Assembly (NCBI RefSeq): GCF_963583255.1
Contig: NC_084803.1
Span: 6,376,238 to 6,440,237 of the forward strand
Reading direction: 5' to 3'
Length of the DNA stretch: 64,000 nucleotides
Source of the DNA: Pyrus communis
Lineage: Eukaryota > Streptophyta > Magnoliopsida > Rosales > Rosaceae
Shown here: positions 23,510-35,500 of the stretch, piece by piece
Numbering within the stretch: position 1 is the first letter of the stretch
How the letters are laid out: each line of letters opens with the position of its first letter
Notes under the pieces: generated by a model
Seen by the model: only the letters and a program-made list of their open reading frames with translations
Databases searched by the model: none
What the model was told of the DNA's origin: nothing
Made by a program: the position numbers and the translations under genes

Positions 23510-25740
23510 CCATATGGACCCTTCTTTTCTCTTTTCATGCTAGCTGGGGTTGGTAGGTTTTCACCCCACAGCTGCATTTGGAAGTGATGTAATTATGGAG
23601 CAAGAGTTATGTGTATAACTTAATCACTGTCATAAGGAATATTAAGGATCCATCTAGGTTTTGCTATGATGTGCAGGTTTCGCGTTGCATGTCTCCATCT
23701 TTAGATGTTAATTATTTGTTTATACATGGTGTTAGGTGGTTTAAGACCACACACGCTTATAATCTCTTTTGATACCATGTTAGAATGATAACGTCCAGCT
23801 AAAAAACAGTAACAATCATAGGTTGACAGTTGATCGTTTGAACTTATGTGCAAGCTTCTTTACTTTACAGATTTGTAGTTCGTGCTCTTAACAGTTGCCA
23901 ATGTATTTGGCAGTTTTTAAACATGGACTAAATCTCCGTGTTTGAAATCTCACAATTTACCCGATTGGAGCCTAAGCTTTACAACTATGTTATCTTTTCT
24001 TTGTTTGTGTAGTCTCATGCCTAAAAAACCCAACAAATGCAGTAGGGCTGCTAATACAACAAATTTTGATAACCAAAATCAAGGCAACAACAAAAAAACA
24101 AAAAGCAAAAATTCAATGCTTTAAGTTGAAAAAGTTAAGTGTGGTTGTCAAACCCATTCATAAAGATGTAGTCAAGTATGCATAATCAATCATTGTTGTA
24201 TCAACAAAAAATTAGAAGGAAAAAAAATTCTAATGACTGAAATAGATGATTGTGAAAGGCTTAGCATATACCTGCTGCTAGGAAATCGAGATTCGAGTGG
24301 ATGAGACTCTGTTTCTGAAAAAAGTGCACATACTTGAGCTGCAAGGATACATCATATAGCAAAAAAATAGAAGGAAAAAGAGTTTGTATTGAAACATAGT
24401 AAAGAGATTTGTATTAGAAATTATTTTGTATAAAGAAAATTTAAAATGGACAGACAGATACCTCACTAATGGTCTGTTTTGTGGCTCCTGTGTGAATGGA
24501 TGGTTTGATCTGTATGGTTGTGTTGGATCTACATGCATATCAAGAATCAAATAAAAAATGCATTTCAGAAATATATAAGAAACCAAGAAATGAAATAACA
24601 ACCTAGCAACATATGGATATTCGAATGAAATGAAATGGAAAAGGAACCTGAAGTTGATTTGTTGAGAAGCAAGCAGTAGGAAAGTATGAAGAAACACAAA
24701 AATGAAAACAGTACAACCCCTTTGGTTATAAAGACAGAAATATCACCGTAACAGTGAACTAAACAGTGAGCTAAACAGCCTACAGACCCTAATTTAAAAA
24801 TAATAAACTTAAAAAGGAGTCTTAATTTTGTTTACTCATAAGCTTTTTTTTGGTTTATTGGTTCATACTTTTTTAGATCCCCATTGGTTTTTTCTTGTAT
24901 ATGTTCATGGCTTCGAAATTTTAATTGATACTTCTGTACATATGTTCAACAGAATCAACAACCACATAATTATTTATGGTGATATTTTTCTTTCTGCACG
25001 AACAATTGTGGTTTTCTGCTTTTATCTCTACTGTTTGACTTACTAAGCAGGTGTTGCTATTGTTTGTTTGCAGACTCCAGAGAAAGTTTGCAATAAAAAT
25101 TTAAGGATTTGAGACATACAATGAGAATGTCAGTGACTTGCTGAATGCATAATCTGTTGGTAAGTTAAAGCTTCTGGATGATCCAGAGGTATTGCCTTTC
25201 TAAAATTACTATATTAAATGGAGCACCACAAATAAATGTACATTATGGTTATTAGGACATTGGATTAGGTTGTAGGATAAGTTTGGACATCCAGCTAACC
25301 TATCGGTGAACTAAACAACCTACAAATGACTAAGAGGAAACCCTAATAGTTAGCTAACCAATATAAAATATCTATGAGAGCATTAATGATAGAAAAAATA
25401 TCTATGACAATTTTAATAAATGCAATGGTAAAGTAAACAGTGAACAACAATTTAAAACAATAAACTGAAATAGAATTAACCCTAAGGTGACCTAAACAAT
25501 CTACAAAGATCTATGATAAGTTTGATGAAGGAATACAAAATCTGTAACAATTCCTAAACAGAAAAATGATGAATCATACAAAAATTTATCAAGAAACAAA
25601 TAAATTAAATCAGGGCAAGGCCCTAATCACAAAAATTGAAGCCTAATCCTAGCACCAACCGAAAAAATTATTAAAATGCATTGCAATTTGAATGAAAGAA
25701 CCAAATATCAATGGCAATTTTAACAAAGGAAATGGCAAAT
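23510..25740. other. Gene-poor stretch
   Basis: AT-rich, with several recurrences of aacagtga(a/g)ctaaac...cctaca phrases (about 24750, 25300, 25480) also seen near 18865, suggesting shared repeat ancestry. No gene was recognised. Confidence 0.4.
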
Positions 25741-25749
25741 TAGACACTA

Positions 25750-26340
25750 AACAATTAAGGAAATACAGTGCATTACCTTTTGAATTAAGGGAGAAAGCTG
25801 AAAACCCACACCCTGCCATTCCTCCCTCACCCATCCCGTCCTCACCGACTCTGTGCGTAACCACTGAACCCTAAACAATGCACACACGCATGCTTTCCGT
25901 TCTGTATATCTCTCTTTGTTCATTCCTCTGTCTAAAATCCCAGAAAATCCTATAGACCCTGGCACCAAACCCGTAGCTCCCATCTGTGTCCAATCTGTCA
26001 GTCTCTCTGTTTCCATCCTCACCACTCCCTCTGTCCCCTTCCTCTCCTGTCGGCACAGCTACACCCACCTGTTTCCGAGTGAAAAATCGGAGCCATGGTC
26101 TTCTCTCTCCAATCTGTCAGCCATGATATCCCCCTCCTCTCTCTCCCCGAGTCGAAAGCTGCGAACGGTTGAAAATCAAATCTTAAGTCTGAGTGGCAAT
26201 TGTGTAAATAAAACGAAAGTGTGTTAAAAGCAACCGAGTGGCAATCCTGTAAATAAACTGAAATGTGGTGCAAAACACTGTTCATTTCTACAGTGCAATT
26301 TTGCCAGCTTCTTTAGACTAAAGTAATGTAACTGTTATGT
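25750..26340. repeat. CT-rich repeat-like segment, related to 6153-6850
   Basis: Shares the ordered landmarks described for 6153-6850 (cagtgcattacc..., CT-rich core, tail ending agactaaagtaatg). Frames in the CT-rich core show no domain. Confidence 0.5.
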
Positions 26341-26981
26341 GTTTTGCTTCATTTTAGTTTATTTATTGTTAAGTATTAATAATTGATTTTTTTTTTTTTT
26401 TTTTTTTTTTAAGGATTCTCAGTGAATTATCTGTTGTTTGGAGTTTGAACTTTTTTATACTATGTTAAGAGGGTGTAGAACTAGCAAACGCAATCAAATA
26501 ATACAAGAAGGCCATTTTGTTGGTTCTTACTTCTTAGTGACATAAAAGTTTGTAATAAACCATGCTTTGAATATTAGAACAAAAGACAAAAAATTCTTGA
26601 CAATGCGTGTTCCAATAATATAAACACAGTACAAACAAGTGTCAATGTCATTACATTTGATAATTCAAATCAAATTAATAAGGGTCAAGCCAATTTTTGA
26701 AAAAAATAGACAAGGTAATTATTTATTTAACTTCCCATTTATTTTGAGTCGATTCTGCGTATTACTGTGTTACTAATTAGTTGCATTTTTGTCTTCTTTT
26801 TCTCCCTTTTCCACATTATTTACTTATTTTAAATAGGCAACTAAACCCCAAGTATAACTAATTCACTGTTCGTAAGCATAGTGTTCTTCCTATTTTGTCC
26901 CAACTAAGTTTGCTCAATTACGTTTCTACCACTGTCTGAGAAAATTTATGTACATTTTTGTTTTCTTCTTCCCTCTTCCCT

Positions 26982-27178
26982 GGATTTGGATCCTCTCCTG
27001 AGTCAATGGAGAGGATCTTCTTGACCAATCGTCGTGGACCGTTAGATTTTTATCCAACGACTACAAACAGGAAGTTCTCTTAAAATTATAATAATTATAA
27101 CCGTTGAATTTTCATCCAACGGTCCACGATAGTTGGTCAAGAGATGCTCTCCATTGGCTCAGGAGAGGATCCAAATCC
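26982..27178. mobile_element. MULE-type MITE with 9-bp target duplication
   Basis: A 197-bp foldback element. Both ends read ggatttggatcctctcctga inward, and the arms continue through gaccaa...gtggaccgtt almost to the centre. It is flanked on both sides by ctcttccct (26973-26981 and 27179-27187), a perfect 9-bp duplication typical of Mutator-like elements. No coding capacity. Confidence 0.88.
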
Positions 27179-27187
27179 CTCTTCCCT

Positions 27188-28327
27188 CTCTCGCTGCCGC
27201 GTAGCGACTCACCGTTTGAACGACAAACCCAAAAATCATCAATTTCATCTCCTTCTCCAAACCAACACAACCATACCTTCCATCAATCTTAATCCGCACC
27301 CGTCGAACCCAAAGCGGATTTCATAAGTTTTCCGGCTGCGGCCGGCCCTGCAACCTCATCTATTCGACTCAGGAAAGTCCCAACAACAACATTCGAGGTT
27401 TGCATGCTCGAATCTGCCCCTAGACCAAGGAGTTCCATAAACCCAGAGATGCAATGGAGGTGGCAAAAGAAGCCGAGCAAGACATTTTGACGGCGGCGAC
27501 AAATCTCATTCCCGTCGGCATTCAGCTGCGTCTGAGGAATCCAATTCCATAGTTCAACAGTGACTAAGAAGCCAGAAAGAAAGCAAGCATGTGTTAAGAC
27601 TACAGGGTTTCCAATTCCACAATAAAAATTTATTCTTTTAGGTTTAGATTATTTGCATATATATATATATATATATGATATATTAGAATAATAAATTAAC
27701 CTTTGATTGGTTACGTTTCATGTACCAAAATAATATATTAATTCTGAAAATTTGTCTCTCATAAATGTATTGTTACGAACTACCAAAGAAATCCACGTTC
27801 CGTTGCAGGTTTGAAACCGTAATCAAAATTTAACACACTCATTTTTAAAATTATTCAAAAATAAATAAAAGCAACTGAATCCATATTATATTTTATCCTC
27901 CGCAAAAGAATGAAAATTTTTTTGTCTGATTTTTCAAATTGTGAGATGTATCAGATATCAATCATTGTCTTTCTCTTTGTGCTTCTCATTGTAAGTTCTT
28001 TTTGCTTATTACTCTGAATTTTCGTAGTTTGAAATTTGCATTCATCAACAAACATGGGATATGCCTATGTCATTGGGCATGAATTAATGAATTGTTTGCA
28101 ATTAATTAATTTCACACTGATGTATATCATTTGTATTAGTTTCATAATTTGGAATTAGGAATTAGGAATAACAGTGAAACAGGGCCTTGAATTACATCAT
28201 CAACCAATACTTTCTCCTTTCGTTTTCTGTGACTTTTCTGGTTGCTTGCTGCAAATGAATGGATTTGGAACTTTGAACTAACAAATTAAGCAATTCAAGC
28301 ATATTATATACCCTTAAAAGGCTTAAG
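27188..28327. other. Non-coding stretch with a GC-richer part
   Basis: Bases 27190-27560 are GC-richer than their surroundings and open in short frames on both strands, but no domain is recognised. An (AT)n run lies at about 27657-27676. Confidence 0.4.
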
Positions 28328-28956
28328 TGTGACATCCCACGTCGTCCAGGGGAGTGATCCTTAAATGTATATTCTCATCCCTACTTAACATGAGGCCTTT
28401 TGGGAGCTCACTGGCTTTGGGTTCCATGGGAACTCCGAAGTTAAGCGAGTAGCGCGCGAGAGCACTCCTAGGATGGGTGACCCATCGGGAAGTTCTCATG
28501 TGAGTTCCCAGAAACAAAACCATGAGGGTGTGGTCGGGGTCCGAAGCGGACAATATCGTGCTACGGTAGTAGAGCGGAGCCGAGAAGTGATCCGCCCCGG
28601 GTCGGGATGTGACAATTTGGTATCTGAGCCTAACCCTGGTCGCGTGTGTGCCGACGAGGACGTCGGGCCCCTAAGGAGGGTGGATTGTGACATCCTACAT
28701 CGCCTAGGGGAGTGATCCTTAAATGTATATTATCATCCCTACCTAGCACGAAGCCTTTTGGGAGCTCATTGGCTTCGAGTTCCATGGGAACTCCGAAGTT
28801 AAGCGAGTAGCGCGTGAGAGCACTCCCAGGATGGGTGACCCATCGGGAAGTTCTCGTGTGAGTCGTGAGGGCGTAGTCGGGGCCCAAAGCGGACAATATC
28901 GTGCTACGGTGGTGGAGCGGGCCCAAGAAGTGATCCCCCCGAGTCGGGATGTGACA
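28328..28956 (+). mobile_element. Cassandra TRIM retrotransposon, copy 1
   Basis: LTR1 28328-28614 (TGTGACATCC...GTGACA) and LTR2 28686-28956 enclose about 70 bp with a PBS (tggtatctgagcc, 28618-28630) and a purine tract before LTR2. Each LTR carries a 5S rRNA-like segment, the hallmark of Cassandra. TSD ttaag at 28323-28327 and 28957-28961. LTR2 has lost about 17 bases (the cccagaaacaaaac region). Non-coding. Confidence 0.93.
28401..28504 (+). other. 5S rRNA-like domain in Cassandra LTR
   Basis: gaactccgaagttaagcgag (A-box region) and ggatgggtgac (C box, 28471-28481) followed by gggaagtt match the internal promoter part of plant 5S rRNA in order and spacing. The ends diverge, so it is a 5S-derived Pol III promoter module rather than a functional 5S gene. 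Confidence 0.8.
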
Positions 28957-29745
28957 TTAAGAGTAGATATAAAATTAATTAATATTAAATCAAATTATAT
29001 AGAAGTAGCTAAGCATATTTTCAGCAATTTCAGACCTTCACTTTCATCAAAGGACTTAAATCACATTTTAAAATAGAAGGTACACAAAGAAAGTTGTACT
29101 TTTAGTTTCGTTTACAAAAAACTCCGTATACAACTATGTATTCCACACGAATTTATGTGACATTAAGAGTAGATATAAAATTAATTAATATTAAATCAAA
29201 TTATATAGAAGTAGCTAAGCATATTTTCAGCAATTTCAGACCTTCGTGAGGACGTAGTCGGGGCCCAAAGCGGACAATATCGTGCTACGGTGGTGGAGCG
29301 GGCCCAAGAAGTGATCCCCCGAGTCGGGATGTGACATTAAGAGTAGATATAAAATTAATTAATATTAAATCAAATTATATAGAAGTAGCTATGCATATTT
29401 TCAGCAATTTCAGACCTTCACTTTCATCAAAGGACTTAAATCACATTTTAAAATAGAAGGTACACAAAGAAAGTTGTACTTTTAGTTTCGTTTACAAAAA
29501 ACTCCGTATACAACTATGTATTCCACACGAATTTATGTGACATTAAGAGTAGATATAAAATTAATTAATATTAAATCAAATTATATAGAAGTAGCTAAGC
29601 ATATTTTCAGCAATTTCAGACCTTCACTTTCATCAAAGGACTTAAATCATATTTTAAAATAGAAAGTACACAAAGAAAGTTGTACTTTTAGTTTCGTTTA
29701 CAAAAAACTCCGTATACAACTATGTATTCCACACGAATTTGTGTA
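28957..29745. repeat. Compound tandem array joined to a Cassandra LTR tail
   Basis: A 207-bp unit starting gtgacattaagagtagat occurs at 28951, 29158, 29331 and 29538. The second copy is cut after about 85 bp (cagaccttc) and joined to about 88 bp of Cassandra LTR tail (29246-29336). Spacing of 380 bp (28951 to 29331, 29158 to 29538) shows that a 207-bp duplication was followed by duplication of a 380-bp segment including the LTR tail. Confidence 0.88.
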
Positions 29746-29801
29746 AAATGACTTGCCTTGCGCATGAAGTACTCCATCCTCTTACTGTACCAACTTGAAA
29801 T

Positions 29802-29946
29802 ACGGAGTTTTAACAAAATACTCCTGATACTATTCACTTTTAACGAAAAACCAAATTTTTACCTTTTTCTGGTATTATTCACTTACACCTTATTTATCAT
29901 TTTTCATTAAAATTAAAGTTTTTTTGAACTTTTCATTAGTTTTCCT
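29802..29946. mobile_element. Short MITE (family also at 45339 and 47236)
   Basis: Starts near cggagttttaacaaaat and ends attagttttcct. Same arrangement as the 155-bp copies in block B, which have 8-bp target duplications. No matching duplication is clear here. Confidence 0.6.
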
Positions 29947-29965
29947 ATACAGAAATCCAGTACTC

Positions 29966-30151
29966 TGTAATGGCTGACACTAGTCAAATATAGAGTTGTT
30001 GAGTTAGTTGGAATTGTATTGAGAAGAATAGATAGTTAAAAGGTGCTTTTGTAATAATGTAAAAGGTTGGAATACTATATAATCTAGAGTGTAATACTTT
30101 AGAGAAAGTATTCCTTGTAAACACATTACAATTGAAAGAAATCAGTATCAT

Positions 30152-30182
<31 letters not shown>

Positions 30183-32505
30183 TCGATTCTTCTCTCAGCT
30201 TCACAATTGCTATTACCTGTGTTCTTCATTATTCTCAGAGGTTTAATATGGTATCATAGCTGGCATTTGGCTTGCTGCCGTGATCGATCTTGAAGATTCT
30301 TCCGCTGCATTCGTGAAGTCATATGGGTCTGCATATCCGTCAAACGAAGTGTCTGTTGCGTTCTGCTTTACTGAGGTGTGCTTTTCTCAGGTGATATCGA
30401 ATCTGTTTCTTTCGTTGAAATTATGGTGAAACTCTGTGATAGGTTTATGATTGATTGATTTCTTGGTGAAGTATGGTGTGTTTGATGATGATTACATTCG
30501 TGACGAAGTTTGGGCATGTTGTTTTCTCTAACTGGATGAAGTGTTTGCATTAGATAACTATTGAGGTTCATAAGATTGTTGAATATTGTGTGCTCTAGAA
30601 AGTATCAGTTTTTCTTGGTACAAATTGTGCGATTTCAAGAAAGTGACATTCTTTCTTGTTTTAAACTGTGTTGATTCAAGAAAGTATCAGTCTTTCTTGA
30701 TCAGAAAGAAAGTATCAGTCTTTCTTTCTTGCTATTAAATCTCAAAGAGTGTCAATCTCTTGTTGGAATGAAGAATTAATTTGTGCAGAAAGCAGTGTGG
30801 ATTAATTGTTCTGTTGTAAATCATGACTACATCAAAAGTTAATAGTCTTCTTGTTATGCTTACCATTAAGTTGAAGGATGACAATTTTGCAGAACGGTAT
30901 TTTCAATTCATGTAAGTGCTTAAGGGTTACAATCTCTTTGGTCATTTCGATGGCACAGATGTCTGTCCACCTAAATTTGCCATTCATACGGATTTAGGTG
31001 TGACTAAGGAGGTTACACAAGCATTTATAGACTGGGAATCTACTAATATGACTTTACTTGGTCTTCTTCTAGCTACTCTATATGATGAAGCCATGGAATA
31101 TGTTCTTGGCTGTAAGAATGCTGTTGATGCTTAGACTAATCTGGGAGATAGGTTTGCATCTGTGTCTAAGTCAAGGGTGAATCACATGAAAATTGAGTTA
31201 CATACAATTCAAAAAGGAACAGAGTCAATTGATAAGTTCTTGTTAAGATTGAAAAACATTAGAGATCGGCTTAATGCTGCATGAGAATTCATTTCAGATA
31301 ATGATGTCATTATTGCTAGATTGGCTGGTTTACCCAAGGAGTATGCTATCATTCGAACATTCATTTTAGCTCAGGAGTCCTCCAACACACTGAAAGAATT
31401 TCGTGCTCAGTTGCTTGGTGTTGAAAAAGAGATTGAAGGGGATACTAATCTTTTGTCTCAGAATCTGTTCACATTGTATATGAATGGTTATGGTTCTAGT
31501 TCTAACTCTGGGACTTCAAGTTCTTCTATTTATGGTTCTACTTCAAATCCTCAAAATCATAGTCATATTCCAGCTACCATAACAGGTGTCATTACTCAAG
31601 TTCCATACTTAAATCCACAGCAACCAGAATATCTTGTACTACCTCAATTTTATCCAATGCCTCAACAACCAGTTCCATTTTATCCACCACCATTCGGATA
31701 TGGTTTTGCTGGTAACATGAGAGGTTTTTCATCATCAAGGTCTAATTCTCAGCAGTCTAATATGAACAGAGTTCAGTATGGTCCTAGAAATTTTAATGGT
31801 TCAAAAAGGCAGAACAATTACATAAATAATGGTGGATATCAGGGCAAGAATTTCAAGCAAAATGGTAACTCTAGCTAGTCTGGAAACACATATACAAGAA
31901 CTAATGTTGTCATTGAGTGTCAAATTTGCAATAAGAGAGGGCATACAGCTGCAAACTGCTATCAGAGAAATAATAATAATGCTCATACAACTGGATTTCT
32001 AGTTGAGTGTCAAATTTATGGTAAGATGGGGCACTCAGCTCTTGAGTGTTTACACAGAGGAAACTATGCATTTCAGGGAAATCCTTCACCACCATCTATC
32101 AATGCCATGAATACACAACAGACACCTCAGTATGTACCTGCAAACTCTTGGATTGTTGACTCTGGGGCATCTCATCATATGACAGCATATATGACTGGGT
32201 TATCAGAGGTTATGCCTTTTGAAGGCTCTGAAAAGATTACAATTGACAATGGTACTACTTTACCTATCCAGAGTGTTGGTACTGCTACTATAGAGAAATT
32301 AAATGTTCTACATGTTCCTCTCTCTCTCTCTCTCTTGGCATAACCTTTCACTATTCTGATCAATAACACTCTCCTGAGTCCTGATCAATACCACTCTCAT
32401 GATCAATATCACTCTCATTCCCGCTTTCTCTCTCTCTCTCTTCGATGCTTATCTTAGCTTCACAGTTGCTATTACTTGTGTTCTTCATTCTTCTCAGAGG
32501 TCTAA
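29966..32505 (+). mobile_element. Second Copia element, internally deleted, inside the TIR-AP2 gene
   Basis: The 5' LTR is about 29966-30246 and is followed by a PBS-like tggtatcatagc (30249-30260). The 3' LTR is only its last about 100 bp (about 32405-32505), matching 30150-30246. TACTC flanks both sides (29961-29965, 32506-32510). Between gag/protease and the 3' LTR remnant everything is missing; the break lies in (CT)n tracts present on both sides (about 32320 and 32425). The insertion interrupts an AP2 exon: the codons for RRQST read across the TACTC duplication. Confidence 0.85.
30823..32340 (+). pseudogene. Decayed Copia gag and protease start
   Basis: One continuous frame with four premature stops (TAA 30913, TAG 31132, TGA 31282, TAG 31876) and no frameshift seen. 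It encodes a Copia gag (YDEAMEYVLG, LAGLPKEY), a zinc knuckle CQICNKRGHTAANC, a second knuckle in which a Cys is replaced (CQIYGKMGHSALEC), and the protease motif WIVDSGASHHMT. It ends in a CT repeat where the deletion begins. Confidence 0.85.
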
Positions 32506-35500
32506 TACTCTGACGACGAATGATATGCACAAACTCTTCCTTTGTAAGATTACTCATCTGCATTGCAATAAAAATCAATCCCAAGTCGAAAGAAACAAAA
32601 CAAAACCAGTAAAAGTCTTCGCATAACATACATGAAAAGGGATCATCTCCAGATCGCTTCCACCTGAGCCAACTGAGCAAAAAATATACGCCCTTAAAAT
32701 TTGATCCAATGGCTAAAGTTATAATAACTTTTAATGGGCTCCTTTATTTTTAACCGTTGGATCAAATTTCAAAGGCACAAATGTTTTGCTCAGTTGGCTC
32801 TAGGGATTCCCTTTCCTACATGCACAATGCACTCGGAAAACTGACCTGCTTAATATCATCCTCATAATCACTGACACTGAAATTAATATCAGCCTCAATT
32901 CCGCGGAACTTGATCGCAGCTCGATCATACGCCCTAAGATCCATTTTACCACAACCACAAAATTACGCAAAAATTTAACTACTTGTAAGCCAAGTTTTAC
33001 ATTGAAAGTTTTACTGTTGACACTTCTGAGTTTCTTAGTTCTTACCTAGCAGCAGCATGGGCAGTGTCAAATGCTCCTAAAAAATATTCAAAAATTAAAA
33101 ATAATCCGCCAGAAATTAAAAAATAATAATAATAGCAATTAAATGGTGGATTTTGATTCATTTTTCTTACCCAAGTACACTTGTTTCCCGCAATCCCTAC
33201 ACAAAAAAATAGACAGCGAGAGGACTCAAATTCAGCACACAATCAGAGTATCCAAACAGAGCAATAATACATCAGTATCATTGTAACCAAACACTAACCA
33301 AATATGGGATTCCCATCTCCCTGTCCTTCGATAAAACGTAACGCCCCGGTACTGCGAGCTCCGGGACCTGGGCGTAGTAGAAAGGGGAGACTTAGTGCTG
33401 GACATAGGAGATAATGCGAGCTTGGGAGAATCTAACTTGCCCGGCGGCGTAGAAATGGGAGACTTAGCGCTGGACATAAGAGATAATGCTAGCGCGGGAG
33501 AATCTAATTTGCTCAGCGGCGCGCTGGACATAAGAGATAATGCGAGCTCGGGAGAATCTAACTTGCCCGACAGCGTAGAAAGCGGAGACTTAGCGCTGGA
33601 CATGAGAGATAATGCGAGCTCGGGAGAATCTAACCTGCCCGGCGGTGTAGAAAGGGGAGACTTAACGCTGTCCGTAAATGCTATTTCAATTGGAGTCGGG
33701 CTTTGGAGTAGTTTAGCGATCTCGTCAATAATTACCCTGATAAACATTCCTTCATACCTGGTTGTTATATTTGAAAATGAAGCAAAAGTACATAAGATTT
33801 ATTAGCAACTGCAAAGAGTAAATAAATTTTAAAAAGTATTTTGAAGTTTTTGAAATGACATATAAGATCATCTTCAAAACGGAACGTCAAATTTTGAACA
33901 TAAAATTTAAATTGATAGTTCTATGATACTTTGATATCACTCCACCGATATGTCAAATTTTAAATATAAAATAAAAATTCATATTTATTTTTTTTGCATT
34001 GATAATGAAAGATAATGAACCAAAAGGTACAAAAAAAATATTTAAACATTATATTGGCGATGAAAAACATTTAATAATTAATTAAAAATTATATGAAGTT
34101 GTTAAATTTGACAGCAACTATCTTTGTTGCCATCCCACATCAATCAAAATTTCAGTTGGAAAATACTAGTGTTATCAATTTTTACACTTATTGATGTCAT
34201 TTTTTTTACACTTATTGTTGATGTGGACTTTTTAACATGTCATTTGGAGTTGCTCTAAATCCAAACTTTTTTTTTTTTTTTTTTAAATTTGTCATTTGAA
34301 AATTTTTAAAAAAAAATTTAAGTGATTTTTCATATTAATTTTCTGAAATTATTAACTAATCATCTCACTAAGTTTTTTCAGTCAAAATAAATCATGTAAA
34401 ATTGTGTTTCTTATTTAAGCCATTAGAACTTTTTAACAAGTTTATTTATTTATTTATATATACACACAACACAAAAACGTGGGGAATAAATTAGTATTTG
34501 ACTTTTAAGTTTTTACCTCCTTTTCACAAATTCTCTACTTTCTGTGGCTTAATACAAAATTTTTAGCTGGTAAAAGAACATGCAAAGTTCATCTCAAACA
34601 TTTATTGTCAACTACTGAAAAAACCATCAGCCTCATGAGATTACCCACTAGGAAGATGGAGAATTTTTGGCTTTTCTGTGTGAGAAGCAAAGGTCTGGGC
34701 AAATCTGGAAGTATCATGACAAAGTTTTTGTTTTGGGTGAGATTAGTCAAAGTTGAGGCACCCAAATTTTTATCTAAAATTAGATTTATAACTTATCTTC
34801 TCAACAATTATCTTTTTAAAATTAATTTTGTATAAAAAATAATTACAATCTGATGATCTGCACAATATCAAACATTGTATTAAATAGTCAACATTTTAAT
34901 ATGTTAGAGCACCAAATGCTGGACAAATTTAGTCAATATTATCCGATAACTAATTATCATATTCAACTGAAATAATCAGTACAGTTCAAGCTGTTAAACG
35001 AAGCCTAAATCATGAGTACCACCGCCCCCATTTGAACGAGCACATCTAGGAGAAACAATTAGAGAACAAGCTCATATATCTTCAGAAGCCTTGAACTCTA
35101 GCAATTCAACTTTGACATTAAATTTAGAGAAAAAGATGAAATCTAGAAGGAGAATTTCGGGAGAAGAATTGGATTGAAAAAGAAATAAAAAATAAATGAT
35201 AGAGAACTCAAATCTAAACATGACTGTTAATGACGATTTAAAGAAATAATGAACAAACAGAGAAAAGTACGTACTTACCCATTAGTCGCTCTGAAAACCC
35301 GGGCTGGCAAACCTGCAGCTGCAGTAAGAGCATCTGTCCAGACTGTCAAACCTGCAACTGCAGTAAGAGCATCTGTCCAGACGGCCAAACCTGCAGATGC
35401 GGTAAGAGCATCTGTCCACCGCCGTAGCTTTTCTTGTATATCTGTATCTTCATGGAAGCGCTCTATATGCTTCTGAAATGCTAGTAAAAAACTACCTAAT

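Noticed and set aside
28401..28504. Genuine 5S rRNA gene
   Set aside because: It lies in a TG...CA LTR with PBS and target duplication; ends diverge from 5S rRNA, so it is Cassandra.
35275..35476. Plus-strand Ala-rich frame at 35249
   Set aside because: Shadow of the 39-bp repeats in the TIR exon on the minus strand.
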